A stretch of DNA of 64,000 nt from Bombiscardovia nodaiensis (GTDB lineage: Bacteria; Actinomycetota; Actinomycetes; Actinomycetales; Bifidobacteriaceae): positions 806,001-870,000 of the forward strand of contig AP026798.1 of assembly GCA_033127725.1 (NCBI GenBank). The letters run 5' to 3'. Position 1 is the stretch's first letter; every line of letters begins with the position of its first letter. The position numbers and the translations under genes were made by a program. Shown here piece by piece: positions 22,817-33,150 of the stretch. Below the pieces are notes generated by a model. It did not search any database and was not told the DNA's origin. It saw nothing but the letters and a program-made list of their open reading frames with translations.

Positions 22817-24043
22817 GTGAATTTGAAGAATTCGCAAGCCAAGGCAGCCGATAGTCATTCCCAAAAGCAAGCACTGCTCGTCCTTGAGGACGGACAAGTG
22901 TACGCGGGGCAGGCTTACGGCGCGCTGGGCAGTACACAGGCAGAAATCGTATTCAATACCGGCATGACGGGCTACCAGGAGACGCTCACCGATCCGTCGT
23001 ACGACCGGCAGATTGTGGTGCAGACCTTCCCGCACATTGGCAACACGGGGGTCAACCGGCAGGACAGTGAATCCCAAAAAATTTGGGTGAGCGGATACGT
23101 GGTCCGCCAGCCCAGTTTGAGGTCCAGCAGTTGGAGATCCGATGCTCCCTTGGACGACTGGTTACAGGCCCAAGGGATTGTGGGTATTTCTCACATAGAT
23201 ACGCGCCGGCTCGTACGGCACTTGCGTTCCGCAGGTGCTATGCGGGCCGGTATTTTTTCTGGTCCGGCGCTCCTGAAGGGCTCGGGCAGGCCCAAGTCGC
23301 TTGATGAACTGCTGGCACAGGTGCAGGCCAGCCAGCCGATGACCGGTGCGAATTTGACGGGCCGGGTGAGCACTGCCCAGGCCTACACCGTTGAGCCGTG
23401 CGGGCAGTTTCAGGGGCAGGAACCGCGGCTGACCGTGGCGGCCATCGACCTAGGGATTAAGGCCATGACACCCCACCGGTTGGCTGAGCGCGGCTGCCGG
23501 GTGCAGGTGCTACCGGCGGAGGCCACGCTGGCAGCCGTTGAACAATCTGGTGCTGATGGCGTGTTCTTCTCCAACGGGCCCGGGGACCCGAGTGCGGCTG
23601 ACCAGCAAATCAGCCTCTTACGGCAGGTGCTCGACGCGGGCTACCCCTTCTTCGGCATCTGCTTTGGCCACCAGCTCCTGGGCCGCGCTCTCGGCTTCGA
23701 CACCTACAAGCTCAAGTTTGGCCACCGAGGGGTCAACCAGCCGGTTCAGGACTTGCGCACCGGCAAGGTGGAGATTACGGCTCACAATCACGGCTTCGCT
23801 GTAGACGCACCGCTTGAGGGGGCCCTTGCCTCTCCCTACCAGGACGGGCACTTCGGGCGGGTACGGGTTTCGCATGTGGACCTGAACGACCAGGTGGTTG
23901 AGGGGCTGGAATGCCTGGATATTCCCGCTTTTTCGGTCCAATACCACCCCGAGGCGGCTGCGGGTCCGCACGACGCCTCCTACTTATTTGAGCGGTTCAT
24001 CAGGCTGATGGAGCAGACGAAGGAAGGGCAGGCGCATGCCTAA
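22817..24043 (+). CDS. carA: Carbamoyl-phosphate synthase small subunit
   Basis: CarA hydrolyses glutamine and passes ammonia to CarB to make carbamoyl phosphate for arginine and pyrimidine synthesis. The 408-residue protein has the family N-domain ([24 protein letters not shown]) and a class I glutamine amidotransferase domain with nucleophile C282 (FFGICFGHQ) and the H377/E379 pair (QYHPEA). GTG 22817 is chosen because AAAGGGG precedes it and the longer frame to 22700 encodes low-complexity Ala/Gly. It overlaps carB by 8 bp. Confidence 0.93.
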   Translation: MNLKNSQAKAADSHSQKQALLVLEDGQVYAGQAYGALGSTQAEIVFNTGMTGYQETLTDPSYDRQIVVQTFPHIGNTGVNRQDSESQKIWVSGYVVRQPSLRSSSWRSDAPLDDWLQAQGIVGISHIDTRRLVRHLRSAGAMRAGIFSGPALLKGSGRPKSLDELLAQVQASQPMTGANLTGRVSTAQAYTVEPCGQFQGQEPRLTVAAIDLGIKAMTPHRLAERGCRVQVLPAEATLAAVEQSGADGVFFSNGPGDPSAADQQISLLRQVLDAGYPFFGICFGHQLLGRALGFDTYKLKFGHRGVNQPVQDLRTGKVEITAHNHGFAVDAPLEGALASPYQDGHFGRVRVSHVDLNDQVVEGLECLDIPAFSVQYHPEAAAGPHDASYLFERFIRLMEQTKEGQAHA

Positions 24044-27000
24044 GCGCACAGATTTACACTCGGTGATGGTTATTGGTTCAGGTCCGATTGTGATTGGCCA
24101 GGCCGCCGAATTTGACTACTCGGGTACCCAGGCCTGCCGGGTTCTGAAAGAAGAGGGGATTCGCGTCATTCTGGTCAATTCCAACCCGGCCACCATTATG
24201 ACCGACCCGCAGATGGCCGATGCCACCTACATTGAACCCATCGATACCGCCATTTTGGAGCGCATTATTGCCAAGGAACGCCCGGACGCCCTCCTGCCAA
24301 CTTTGGGCGGACAGACAGCCCTCAACGCTGCTGAGCAGCTGGGCAAGGCCGGCATCTTGGACCGCTACCATGTTGAGCTGATTGGTGCCTCCCTGGAAGC
24401 CATCGACCGGGGTGAGGACCGGGAGCGCTTTAAGCAGGTGGTGGCGCAGGCCGGTGCACAATCCGCGCGATCCGCCGTTGCCCACAGCCTACCAGAGGCG
24501 GATCGAGTAGCTGAGCAGCTGGGCTACCCGCTTGTGGTGCGCCCCAGTTTCACCATGGGCGGCCTGGGCTCTGGCATAGCCCACAATGAGGAAGAGCTCC
24601 ACCGCATCGCCGGTGCGGGCATCCACTATTCACCCACGGACGAGGTCTTGCTTGAGGAGGGCATTGAAGGCTGGAAGGAGTACGAGCTTGAGCTCATGCG
24701 CGACCGCAAGGACAACGTGGTGGTGGTCTGCCCTATTGAGAACGTGGATCCGGTGGGCGTGCACACCGGCGACTCGGTGACGGTAGCGCCCGTCTTTACG
24801 CTGACCGACCGCGAATACCAGCGGATGCGAGACATTGGCATCGCCATTATCCGCGGCGTGGGCGTGGACACCGGCGGCTGCAATATCCAGTTCGCTGTCA
24901 ACCCTGACAACGGTCGCATTATCGTCATCGAAATGAACCCGCGTGTCTCCCGCTCCTCGGCCCTGGCCTCCAAGGCGACCGGCTTCCCCATAGCGAAAAT
25001 CGCCACGAAGCTGGCCCTGGGCTACACCTTGGACGAGATTGACAACGATATCACTCGCTCCACTCCCGCCTCCTTCGAGCCCACGATTGACTACGTGGTG
25101 ACGAAGGTGCCGCGCTTCGCCTTCGAAAAGTTCCCCGGCGCGGACGACACCTTGACCACCTCTATGAAGTCGGTGGGGGAGGCCATGGCCCTAGCTGGCT
25201 CCTTCCCAGAGTCGCTAGGCAAGGCCATGCGCTCGCTCGACAAGCGCCACATGGTCTTCTCCTGGAACGGCCCGCAGCCCGCTCGCCCGCAGGTTCAGGA
25301 GCTCTTGCAGGCAATGCGCCGGCCAACCCCGGGCCGCTACTTGCAGATTCAGCAGGCCTTCTGGGGCGGTGCGAGCGTGGACGAGGTCTTCCAAGCCACG
25401 AAGATTGACCCCTGGTTTTTGGAGGAAATCAGCGCCATTAATCGCACGGCCCTAGAGGTGCGGGCGGCCGATTTTGTGGACGACCAGCTCATGCTCCAGG
25501 CCAAGCAGGCTGGCCTGTCTGACCTGCAAATTGCCCACTTGCGCGGCCTGGGCGACCAGGGTGAGCTCGTCATCCGCGAGCTGCGTTGGAATTACGGCAT
25601 TCGACCGGTCTACAAGACTGTGGACACCTGCGCTGCCGAATTCGACGCGCTCACTCCTTATTACTACTCCACCTACGCCGAGGAGAGCGAGCTCAAGCCC
25701 CGCCAGCGCGAGGCCGTCATCATTCTGGGTTCGGGCCCCAACCGCATTGGCCAGGGCGTGGAGTTTGACTACACTTGCGTGCACGCCGTGCAGGAGCTGG
25801 GGCAGGACTACGACACGATTATGGTCAACTGCAACCCGGAGACCGTCTCCACCGATTACGACATGTCCGACCGCCTTTACTTCGAGCCGCTGACCTTTGA
25901 GGACGTGCTTGAAATCTACAGGGCTGAGCTCCAGATGGGGCCGGTCAAGGGGGTTATTGTGCAGCTGGGAGGGCAGACGCCGCTCTCGCTCGCGGCCAGG
26001 CTCAAGGCTGCCGGAGTGCCGATTTTGGGTACGAGTCCCGAGTCGATTGACCTGGCGGAGAACCGGGAGCTCTTCGGCCAGGTGCTCAAGGAGGAAGGCC
26101 TCAACGCCCCTCGCTACGGCACGGCCCTCTCCCTGCTAGAAGCCCAGGAGGCGGCGCACAGCATTGGCTACCCGGTCCTGGTTCGCCCCTCGTATGTGCT
26201 CGGCGGGCGGGGCATGGAGATAGTCTACGACGACGCCCAGCTGGGCAAGTACGTCAATCGCGCTCTGGAGCAAGCCCAGGCTGACACCGTGGTGTCGGGC
26301 CGCCTGCCCTCGCCGCTCCTGATTGACAAGTTCCTGCAAGATGCCATCGAAATCGACGTGGACGCGCTCTACGACGGCTCCCAGCTCTACATTGGCGGGA
26401 TTATGGAGCACGTTGAGGAGGCCGGAGTTCACTCGGGAGATGCCTCCTGCACCCTGCCGCCCTCCACGCTCTCGGACGACCAGATAGACCGCCTGCGCGC
26501 AGCCACGCTCGCCATCGCCAGGGGCTGCGGGGTGCGGGGCTTAATCAACGTGCAGTTCGCGTTTATGGCGAACACGCTCTATGTGATTGAGGCCAACCCC
26601 CGCGCCTCCCGCACGGTACCCTTCGCTTCCAAGGCCACGGGCACGGCTCTGGCGAAGGCGGCAGCCCGCATCATGCTGGGGGAGAGCGTGGACCAGCAGA
26701 GGGCTCGCGGCTTGCTCCTGCCCCAGCTCGACGGGTCGGTCAGCCGTCCTGGGCAGCCGGTGGCAGTCAAGGAAGCCATACTGCCCTTTAAGCGCTTTAG
26801 GACGCCCGTGGGCCAGAGCGTGGACGTGCTCCTGGGGCCCGAGATGCGCTCTACGGGCGAGGTGATGGGCTTTGACCGCGACTTCCCGCACGCCTTTGCC
26901 AAGGGCCAGCTCGCCGCCTACCAGGGAGGGCTGCCCACGTCGGGTATGGTTTTCCTCTCGGTCAACGACACCGACAAACGCCAGCTGCCCATGATTGCCA

Positions 27001-27401
27001 GCCGCCTGCACGAGCTCGGATTCACCATCTGCGCCACCCAGGGCACGGCTTCGGTCCTGAGGCGCTACGGGATTGACGTGGCGCTGGTGGGCAAGATTAG
27101 CGAGGGTTCGGGCGGCGCAGATGCTTCCGGCCACGGCCCTGACCGCCTGGGGGCCAATGTGGTGGAGCTGATTGAGCAAGGCAAGATTGACATGGTGCTC
27201 AACTCGCCCTCTACCCGCGATTCGCGCTCTGACGGCTACCTGATTCGCGCCGCAGCCGTGGCCGCCGACCTGCCCCAGTTCACGACCGTCACCCAGTTCG
27301 CAGCCGTGCTCATGGCCATTGAAGCTGTCAAGGCGGGCGACTACCAGGTCATGAGCATCCAAGAGCGGGCCCAGCGCCTCTTTCAGGAGTTGGGGCAGTA
27401 G
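24036..27401 (+). CDS. carB: Carbamoyl-phosphate synthase large subunit
   Basis: CarB makes carbamoyl phosphate from bicarbonate, ammonia and two ATP. At 1121 residues it has the full family length: two homologous ATP-grasp halves, the first beginning [21 protein letters not shown] near residue 10 and the second beginning [19 protein letters not shown] near residue 566, and a C-terminal MGS-like regulatory domain (about 955-1121; [29 protein letters not shown]). ATG 24036 lies inside the carA end, so the two are translationally coupled. No frame break is seen. Confidence 0.96.
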   Translation: MPKRTDLHSVMVIGSGPIVIGQAAEFDYSGTQACRVLKEEGIRVILVNSNPATIMTDPQMADATYIEPIDTAILERIIAKERPDALLPTLGGQTALNAAEQLGKAGILDRYHVELIGASLEAIDRGEDRERFKQVVAQAGAQSARSAVAHSLPEADRVAEQLGYPLVVRPSFTMGGLGSGIAHNEEELHRIAGAGIHYSPTDEVLLEEGIEGWKEYELELMRDRKDNVVVVCPIENVDPVGVHTGDSVTVAPVFTLTDREYQRMRDIGIAIIRGVGVDTGGCNIQFAVNPDNGRIIVIEMNPRVSRSSALASKATGFPIAKIATKLALGYTLDEIDNDITRSTPASFEPTIDYVVTKVPRFAFEKFPGADDTLTTSMKSVGEAMALAGSFPESLGKAMRSLDKRHMVFSWNGPQPARPQVQELLQAMRRPTPGRYLQIQQAFWGGASVDEVFQATKIDPWFLEEISAINRTALEVRAADFVDDQLMLQAKQAGLSDLQIAHLRGLGDQGELVIRELRWNYGIRPVYKTVDTCAAEFDALTPYYYSTYAEESELKPRQREAVIILGSGPNRIGQGVEFDYTCVHAVQELGQDYDTIMVNCNPETVSTDYDMSDRLYFEPLTFEDVLEIYRAELQMGPVKGVIVQLGGQTPLSLAARLKAAGVPILGTSPESIDLAENRELFGQVLKEEGLNAPRYGTALSLLEAQEAAHSIGYPVLVRPSYVLGGRGMEIVYDDAQLGKYVNRALEQAQADTVVSGRLPSPLLIDKFLQDAIEIDVDALYDGSQLYIGGIMEHVEEAGVHSGDASCTLPPSTLSDDQIDRLRAATLAIARGCGVRGLINVQFAFMANTLYVIEANPRASRTVPFASKATGTALAKAAARIMLGESVDQQRARGLLLPQLDGSVSRPGQPVAVKEAILPFKRFRTPVGQSVDVLLGPEMRSTGEVMGFDRDFPHAFAKGQLAAYQGGLPTSGMVFLSVNDTDKRQLPMIASRLHELGFTICATQGTASVLRRYGIDVALVGKISEGSGGADASGHGPDRLGANVVELIEQGKIDMVLNSPSTRDSRSDGYLIRAAAVAADLPQFTTVTQFAAVLMAIEAVKAGDYQVMSIQERAQRLFQELGQ

Positions 27402-27551
27402 GGCTCTTTCGGGCCAGTAATGTGCCTGTTGGTGCCGGTTCGAGCCTATCGAGTAGGGTAGCTGGTAACAATACTCAGGTCGGAGAGGTGCTGTGCAGGC
27501 TGCGCACCGCCGGCCGGGGCTAACGGCGAGGCGGGAAGCGAGTTATAAAGG
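27402..27551. other. carB-gmk intergenic region
   Basis: This is a 150-bp gap rich in G and C. It contains no convincing terminator. GGTTCGAGCC at 27437-27446 looks like a tRNA T-arm consensus but no acceptor or anticodon arm surrounds it. A promoter for gmk may lie here but could not be placed. Confidence 0.4.
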
Positions 27552-28220
27552 ATGAGTCGGCCACACACAGACGCGGACGAGACCACGAGCCAAGCTCAGG
27601 AGCGGGCAGATTCGTCTGGGCAGCCTGCTGCTCCTCAGGTCGCTCAGCAGCGCCGCCTGATTGTGCTCACCGGGCCGACCGCCGTGGGCAAGGGCACTGT
27701 GGAGGCCCGCCTGCGCCAGGAGCACCCGCAAGTGTGGGTGTCGGTCTCCGCCACCACCCGCGCCCCTCGTCCAGGCGAGGAGAACGGCCGCACTTACTGG
27801 TTCATGTCCGAGGACGAATTTGCCCAGCACCAAGCGGCTGGCGACTTTCTGGAGACGGCCCTGGTCCACGGCCTCTCCCACTACGGTACACCCCTGCGGC
27901 CGGTCCTGGAGCACCTGGCTGCGGGAGTGCCTACGATTTTGGAGATTGACCTGCAGGGTGCGCACCGGGTTCGTCGGTGTGCCAAGGACCTGGGGCTGGA
28001 TGTGGTCTACGTCTTTTTGGCGCCGCCCACTTTTGAGGACCTCATCACCCGCTTGAACGAGCGCGGCACAGAGAACGAGGAACAGCGGCGCAGGCGGCTT
28101 GAGACGGCCCAGGTTGAGATGGACAGCCGCAGCGAGTTCGATGTGGTGATTGTCAACGACACGGTTGAGCAGGCGGCCGACGCCCTCTGGCAGGTCATCG
28201 CCAAGGAGTACGACCTGTAG
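27552..28220 (+). CDS. gmk: Guanylate kinase
   Basis: Gmk converts GMP and ATP to GDP and ADP. This 222-residue protein has a disordered N-terminal extension of about 33 residues and then the kinase with P-loop GPTAVGKG (residues 41-48), SVSATTRAPRPGE for GMP binding, FLETALVHGLSHYGTP, and ILEIDLQGA. The P-loop has Thr-Ala in place of the more common Ser-Gly. ATG 27552 is preceded directly by AAAGG, so a site slightly upstream (GGGAAGCGAG) is more likely used. It lies in the actinobacterial order carB-gmk-rpoZ-metK. Confidence 0.93.
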   Translation: MSRPHTDADETTSQAQERADSSGQPAAPQVAQQRRLIVLTGPTAVGKGTVEARLRQEHPQVWVSVSATTRAPRPGEENGRTYWFMSEDEFAQHQAAGDFLETALVHGLSHYGTPLRPVLEHLAAGVPTILEIDLQGAHRVRRCAKDLGLDVVYVFLAPPTFEDLITRLNERGTENEEQRRRRLETAQVEMDSRSEFDVVIVNDTVEQAADALWQVIAKEYDL

Positions 28221-28323
28221 GCCTCTTACGCTGTGTGTGAGCAGGCTGGGAAAATCGAGACAGAGCAGTAGACTAGTAGGCATTGAGTAATAGTTGACTA
28301 TCAGCGCATTGGAGAAATTTTTC

Positions 28324-28611
28324 ATGGCATCTTTCGGTACTGAACCGCAGCCACAGGGTTTTGCGAATCCTTCGATTGACGAGCTGATGGAGCACGCAGA
28401 CTCGCAGTATGCGCTCTCTATTTTCGCCGCCAAGCGCGCCCGTCAGATCAATTCCTACTTTACCCAGCTCAACGAGGGACTCCTGCAGAACGTGGGCCCG
28501 CTGGTGGAGTACCAAAATCAGGAGAAGCCGCTGTCCATCGCCTTCCGCGAGATTAACGAAGGCCTGCTGGAAGAGACCCTCGGCGAGGACGACCTGAGCG
28601 AGGGCAACTGA
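28324..28611 (+). CDS. rpoZ: RNA polymerase omega subunit
   Basis: The omega subunit helps fold and assemble the beta-prime subunit of RNA polymerase. This 95-residue protein has the expected pattern [28 protein letters not shown] and [17 protein letters not shown] 28324 is chosen over TTG 28294 because GGAG lies 8 nt before it. It lies between gmk and metK as in other actinobacteria. Confidence 0.93.
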   Translation: MASFGTEPQPQGFANPSIDELMEHADSQYALSIFAAKRARQINSYFTQLNEGLLQNVGPLVEYQNQEKPLSIAFREINEGLLEETLGEDDLSEGN

Positions 28612-28705
28612 GCCTGGGCACGCCCGCTATTTGTGCGGCTTGGGCACTACACGACTGATAACAATGTATTGAACTATTGAACTTCGAGGAGTGGGGAAGT
28701 AACAG

Positions 28706-29926
28706 ATGGCGGAACGACGGTTAATTACTGCTGAATCGGTAACTGAGGGGCATCCAGATAAGGTCTGTGACCAGATATCCGACGCCATTTTGGATGACTT
28801 GATTGCCCAAGATCCCCGCTCGCATGTGGCTGTGGAGACCTCGGCTGCCACCGGTCTCTTCCTGATTTTCGGCGAGGTCAGCTCCCAGGGCTACACCGAC
28901 ATCCAGCAGCAGGTGCGGTCGGTCCTGCGCAAGATTGGCTATACCAGCTCTCAGATTGGCTTGGACGCTGACTCCTGCGGAGTTACGGTGTCCATCAGCG
29001 AGCAGTCGCCCGAGATTAACCAGGGCGTGGACCGCTTGCAGGGAGCCAAAGAGTCGGCCGCCACCCGCGAGCAGCGTTATGAGGCCCAGGGCGCCGGTGA
29101 CCAGGGTGTGATGTTTGGCTATGCCTGCGACGAGACAGACGTGCTGATGCCCCTGCCCATTCACCTGGCCCACCGCCTGGCCTTCCGCCTGGCTCAGGTG
29201 CGCAAGGAGGGCATAGTGCCCGGCCTGCGCCCAGATGGCAAGACCCAGGTCACCATCGAGTACGACGAGCAGGATAGGCCCCGCAAGGTCGATACCGTGC
29301 TCATCTCCACCCAGCACGACCCCGATGTCAAGCGCGAATGGCTGGAAGAACAGCTCGCTGCCCATGTGATTAACCCGGTGCTCGACGAAGTCTGCGGCTC
29401 TGCCGTAGACCACCAAGCCTACCGACTGCTGGTGAACCCTACTGGCTCCTTCATTATGGGCGGTCCTGCGGCCGATGCAGGCTTGACCGGGCGTAAGATT
29501 ATTGTCGATACCTACGGCGGGGCGGCCCATCATGGCGGTGGTGCTTTCTCCGGCAAGGATCCTTCCAAGGTTGACCGGTCGGCTGCCTACGCCTCCCGCT
29601 GGGTGGCGAAAAACATCGTGGCTGCTGGCCTGGCACGCAAGGTTGAGGTGCAGGTAGCCTACGCTATTGGCGTGGCAGACCCGGTCTCGGTCAACGTAGA
29701 AACCTACGGGAGCGAGCAAGGTGTCTCCCGCGAGCAGATTCAAGAGGCTGTGCGCCAGGTCTTTGACTTGCGCCCTGCTGCCATCATCGACGAGCTCGAC
29801 TTGCTCAGGCCTATTTACTCCAAGACCGCGGCCTACGGGCACTTCGGCCGCACCGACCCAGACTTTACCTGGGAGCAGACCAACAAGGTAGACGAGCTGA
29901 AGGCAGTGCTGGGTATCAAGGGCTGA
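28706..29926 (+). CDS. metK: S-adenosylmethionine synthetase
   Basis: MetK forms S-adenosylmethionine from methionine and ATP. This 406-residue protein has the expected length and signatures: [16 protein letters not shown] near residue 15, [16 protein letters not shown] near 120, and [19 protein letters not shown] near 275. ATG 28706 follows GAGGAGTGGGGAAG. The 94-bp gap from rpoZ shows no recognisable SAM riboswitch. The priA gene follows after 20 bp. Confidence 0.96.
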   Translation: MAERRLITAESVTEGHPDKVCDQISDAILDDLIAQDPRSHVAVETSAATGLFLIFGEVSSQGYTDIQQQVRSVLRKIGYTSSQIGLDADSCGVTVSISEQSPEINQGVDRLQGAKESAATREQRYEAQGAGDQGVMFGYACDETDVLMPLPIHLAHRLAFRLAQVRKEGIVPGLRPDGKTQVTIEYDEQDRPRKVDTVLISTQHDPDVKREWLEEQLAAHVINPVLDEVCGSAVDHQAYRLLVNPTGSFIMGGPAADAGLTGRKIIVDTYGGAAHHGGGAFSGKDPSKVDRSAAYASRWVAKNIVAAGLARKVEVQVAYAIGVADPVSVNVETYGSEQGVSREQIQEAVRQVFDLRPAAIIDELDLLRPIYSKTAAYGHFGRTDPDFTWEQTNKVDELKAVLGIKG

Positions 29927-29946
29927 CCATGCTGTAAGGGAGGGTT

Positions 29947-31590
29947 GTGAGTCAACCACAGGCAGAACAGCTGGCGCTCGACGGGCTGGCACCGCGCCGC
30001 CGTCGGCCCTCCCGTAAGCGTGAGCCCCAGCAGGCTCAGTCGCAGCCCATCGCCAGGGTGGTGCTCGACGTGCAGGCTCCCCACCTGGGGCAAACTTTTG
30101 ACTACTTGGTAGCCAGCAAAGACAGCGATACTGCTCAAGCCGGTGCCCTAGTTCGGGTGCGCTTCGGAGGCCAGCGGGTCAACGGTATAATCTGGGAACG
30201 GGCCCAATCCAGTGACCTGCCTTCGTCTTCCCTCAAATATATTGAACGAGTTCTGGTGCCCCAAGAGCTCATTTCGGCCTCCATGCGGCGCGACATCAGC
30301 GCCATCGCCCAGGCCTATGGGGGTACACGGGCGAACATTTTGCGACTGGCCTTGCCCCCGCGCGTAGCTCGCGTGGACCGAGAACAGGCGGCCGTGCAAG
30401 CGGTACCGGCGGCCAGCAATCCCGCCTGGCAGCGGGCGGGGCAGGCTATTGCCGAGCAGATGGAGGCCGAGCTTCAGCAGGACTACCAGCATATTGAGTC
30501 GCTCAGCCAGGCTTTCTCCTCAGATGCTTTTACCTCCGTATGCATCGACGCGCTGCCAGGATTAGAGGAGCGCGAACGTCTGCTGGCCTGGAGCGTGGTG
30601 CAATCGCTGCTCAACGCTCGCTCAGCAGTGGTGGTGCTGCCCGATGCCCGGCACATGGCGAGTTTGGCCCGCGCTCTTACGGCATTGGGCTTACGCCCCT
30701 TCGCGCCCGACCCTGACCCTGACCACGAGGGCGGCTGGGCTGGCGATTTTGTGCTCTTAGGCTCCTCCCTGCCACCGGCCGAGCGCTACCGGTCCTACCG
30801 GGCCTTGGCCAGCGGGCAAGTCTCCTGCGTCTTGGGCCTGCGGGCGGCCATGTATGCCCCGGTCGAGGGGCCTGCGCTCTTTGCCATCCTCGACGACGCT
30901 GCCTACCAAAATGCGGACGGCATGACACCCTATGCAAATGCGCGCGGGGTGCTGCGCTTGCGGGCCAAACTCCACCAGGGCATATTCGTCAGCCTTGGCC
31001 ACGCCCGCTCGGCCCGCTCCCAGTGGGAGTGCTCGCCGGATGCGCAAGAGGTTTCCTCGGGTGTGACTGGCCCGGCCCAGAGCGTCGTCCCGGCAGCCCC
31101 AGCGCTGTCTGACCGCCTGCCCTGGGTCCGCTGGTTTAACCGCCAGGAGCTGGCCCGCCTGGCTGACCCGGCGATTGGGGCGCGGGTGCCGCATGTGGCT
31201 GTGAGCGTGCTCAATCAGGCCCTACAATCAGGCCCGGTCCTGCTGCTTATTCCTCAAGACGGTGTGGAGCAGACGCTCTCCTGCGCCCACTGCCACCGGC
31301 AGGCCCGCTGCCCCAAATGCACTGGCCCCTTAAGGCTTGGGGCTCCCGGGCACGCCCCCCGCTGCGCCTGGTGCGGTTCAGCGGCGGTTGGTTGGGCCTG
31401 CCCCTCCTGCTCCTGCGAGCAGATGCGCCTGGTCCGTGTAGGGGCTGCGGGCACGGCCCAGGAGCTACGCTTGCTCTTTAGGGGAGTGCCGATTACGATT
31501 TCCACCCCCAGCAGCCCAGGGGCATTGTGGAGCAGATCGATGCCCGCCCACGCCTGGTCATTGCTACCGCTGGTGCGGAGCCGCGCGTGA
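29947..31590 (+). CDS. priA: Primosomal protein N' (PriA), N-terminal segment before frame break
   Basis: PriA helps reload the replication fork. The frame runs from GTG 29947 (GGGAGGG upstream) and leaves the family sequence just after a C5 run at 31505-31509; the last 27 residues are out of frame. The N-terminal DNA-binding domain (APHLGQTFDYLV; GALVRVRFGGQRVNGIIW) is typical. The helicase domain lacks a Walker A motif (ERLLAWSVVQSLLNARSAVVVLPD), as is usual for actinobacterial PriA. The zinc-binding cysteines are present (CAHCHRQARCPKC, CAWCGS, CPSC). With one C added the gene would read 751 residues to 32201. Confidence 0.9.
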   Translation: MSQPQAEQLALDGLAPRRRRPSRKREPQQAQSQPIARVVLDVQAPHLGQTFDYLVASKDSDTAQAGALVRVRFGGQRVNGIIWERAQSSDLPSSSLKYIERVLVPQELISASMRRDISAIAQAYGGTRANILRLALPPRVARVDREQAAVQAVPAASNPAWQRAGQAIAEQMEAELQQDYQHIESLSQAFSSDAFTSVCIDALPGLEERERLLAWSVVQSLLNARSAVVVLPDARHMASLARALTALGLRPFAPDPDPDHEGGWAGDFVLLGSSLPPAERYRSYRALASGQVSCVLGLRAAMYAPVEGPALFAILDDAAYQNADGMTPYANARGVLRLRAKLHQGIFVSLGHARSARSQWECSPDAQEVSSGVTGPAQSVVPAAPALSDRLPWVRWFNRQELARLADPAIGARVPHVAVSVLNQALQSGPVLLLIPQDGVEQTLSCAHCHRQARCPKCTGPLRLGAPGHAPRCAWCGSAAVGWACPSCSCEQMRLVRVGAAGTAQELRLLFRGVPITISTPSSPGALWSRSMPAHAWSLLPLVRSRA

Positions 31591-32201
31591 TGGCTCCCGG
31601 AAAGGATCTTGAGCAAACAGCTGCCTACCAGGCTGTGGCCATATTAGACGCTTGGACCTCCCTCTATGCGCTCGGCGTGGACGCCCGCCTGGACCTCCTG
31701 ACTGCCTGGATGCGCACCGTAGCCCTGTGCAAGCCCAGGGCTCAAGGCGGTCAAGCCCTGATTCTCGGCGAGAGCGACCCCTCCCTGGTTCAGGCGCTGA
31801 TGACCTGGCATCCCGACCTCCTGGCCGCGGCCGAGCTTGCAGATAGGGCCCAAACTGGCCTGCCGCCCACCGTTGCCCTGGCCAGCCTATGGGGCAACCG
31901 TCAGGCCGTCTCTTGGGCCATCGGGCAGCTGGGAGCCAACCTGGATGGCGACATGGGCCTGCTGGAGGTGGCTGGCGAGCAGATGCCGAGCCTGATGGGG
32001 CCGGTGCCTATCGCTCCGCAGTCCAACCTGGCAGTAAAGCCGCTGGAGGGCACTGGCGACCGGGTGCGCGCCCTGGTGCGAGTTCCGGTGGCCCAGCGCG
32101 ACGAACTGGCCCTCCGCCTGCACCGGATCATCTCTACCTACATGGCTTCGCGGGGGCGCAGCGAGCTTCGGTTCTGCATGGATCCCAAGGACTTAACCTA
32201 G
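31527..32201 (+). CDS. priA: PriA, C-terminal segment after frame break
   Basis: This is not a separate gene. The frame is open from 31482 and rejoins the PriA sequence at QQPRGIVEQIDARPRLVIATAGAEP, directly after the N-terminal segment's ITISTP. It holds the rest of the family C-terminal region (GQALILGESDPSLVQALMTWHP, LPPTVALASLWG, VRALVRVPVAQRDELALRL). The GTG at 31527 lacks a ribosome site. The two frames join at the C5 run 31505-31509 if one C is added. A disrupted priA would be harmful in many bacteria, which favours a sequence error. Confidence 0.88.
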   Translation: MEQIDARPRLVIATAGAEPRVMAPGKDLEQTAAYQAVAILDAWTSLYALGVDARLDLLTAWMRTVALCKPRAQGGQALILGESDPSLVQALMTWHPDLLAAAELADRAQTGLPPTVALASLWGNRQAVSWAIGQLGANLDGDMGLLEVAGEQMPSLMGPVPIAPQSNLAVKPLEGTGDRVRALVRVPVAQRDELALRLHRIISTYMASRGRSELRFCMDPKDLT

Positions 32202-32379
32202 CGGGTAGTGGCGGGCTGACGGTCCTAGCAACTTGCGCTCTGCAATCGGCCTGCTGGGGTCGAGGCGGCGTGCTTGCATAGAGGGGTTGAATGGCTCGAA
32301 CTGTGAGCCGAGCGGGCCGCGCGAGCCAACGAGCAGGCAAGAAGAATAGACAGCAAGAAGCAGTAAAGGTGAGGTGAGT

Positions 32380-33084
32380 ATGAACGGCTATCCAGGTGAG
32401 TTGAGTATGCCAGCTGACGAAATTGTGGCGAGCGGCCCAGCCGAAGCGGCTCAAGGGCAGCCTATTAGCAATGTCATCTTTGATTTTGGCAACGTGCTCG
32501 TCGATTGGCAGCCGCGAGCCGCCCTCATCAGCCGGTACTCGCAGGAGCGCATCGACCAGATGATGGACAACGACTGTTCAGGCTTTTACGACGGCAACGA
32601 CATGATGGACGAGGGCTACAAGGGCGACGAGGTGGTGGATTGGATCCGCCAGCAGCACGGCGAACCCTGGGCGAGCATGTTCCGCTACTACTGCGAGAAC
32701 ATGGTTGACGCGCTCACCGGGCCCATACCCGGCGCTCGCAAGCTCGTGGAAGATTTGAAAGCGGCCGGCATTGGCGTCTGGGGGCTGTCAAACTGGTCGG
32801 ACGAGACTTTTCCCCTGGTTTGGGAGCGCTACGAGGTGCTCCACATGCTCGACGGCAAGGTCGTCTCCGGATTCGTCCACATGCGCAAACCACACACTGA
32901 CATCTTCCAATTAGCCCTGAAAGAGTTTAGAATCGAAGCAGGCAGCGCCCTGTTTGTGGACGACCTGGGCGTGAATGTCTCAGGAGCGAATTCGGCGGGC
33001 ATTCGGGGTCTTCGTTTTGAAAATCCTTACGGCCTGCGCACGGCGCTCATTCAGGCAGGCATTTCTATTCCGCAGGTTCAGTAG
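32380..33084 (+). CDS. HAD-superfamily hydrolase
   Basis: This 234-residue protein has the HAD fold signatures: motif I VIFDFGNVLVDW near residue 35, motif II GLSNWSDET near 130, the Lys of motif III in VHMRKPHTDIF near 170, and motif IV FVDDLGVNVSGA near 190. It acts on a phosphorylated small molecule not defined by sequence. ATG 32380 follows AAGGTGAGG; another ATG at 32407 has a similar site (CAGGTGAGTTGAGT), so the start could be either. A 178-bp gap separates it from priA. Confidence 0.85.
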   Translation: MNGYPGELSMPADEIVASGPAEAAQGQPISNVIFDFGNVLVDWQPRAALISRYSQERIDQMMDNDCSGFYDGNDMMDEGYKGDEVVDWIRQQHGEPWASMFRYYCENMVDALTGPIPGARKLVEDLKAAGIGVWGLSNWSDETFPLVWERYEVLHMLDGKVVSGFVHMRKPHTDIFQLALKEFRIEAGSALFVDDLGVNVSGANSAGIRGLRFENPYGLRTALIQAGISIPQVQ

Positions 33085-33150
33085 GCCGCGAAAGAGATCT
33101 TCCAGCTGCCGGCCCAAGCAGCTGAGCAATGAGACGAGGATAGGAAAAGT

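Noticed and set aside
27437..27446. GGTTCGAGCC, possible tRNA T-arm
   Set aside because: No acceptor, D or anticodon arm of the right spacing surrounds it.
28612..28705. SAM riboswitch before metK
   Set aside because: The 94-bp gap is too short and shows none of the conserved cores known to me.
28721..29992. 423-codon minus-strand frame opposite metK
   Set aside because: Antisense shadow of a conserved gene, without start signal or recognisable domain.
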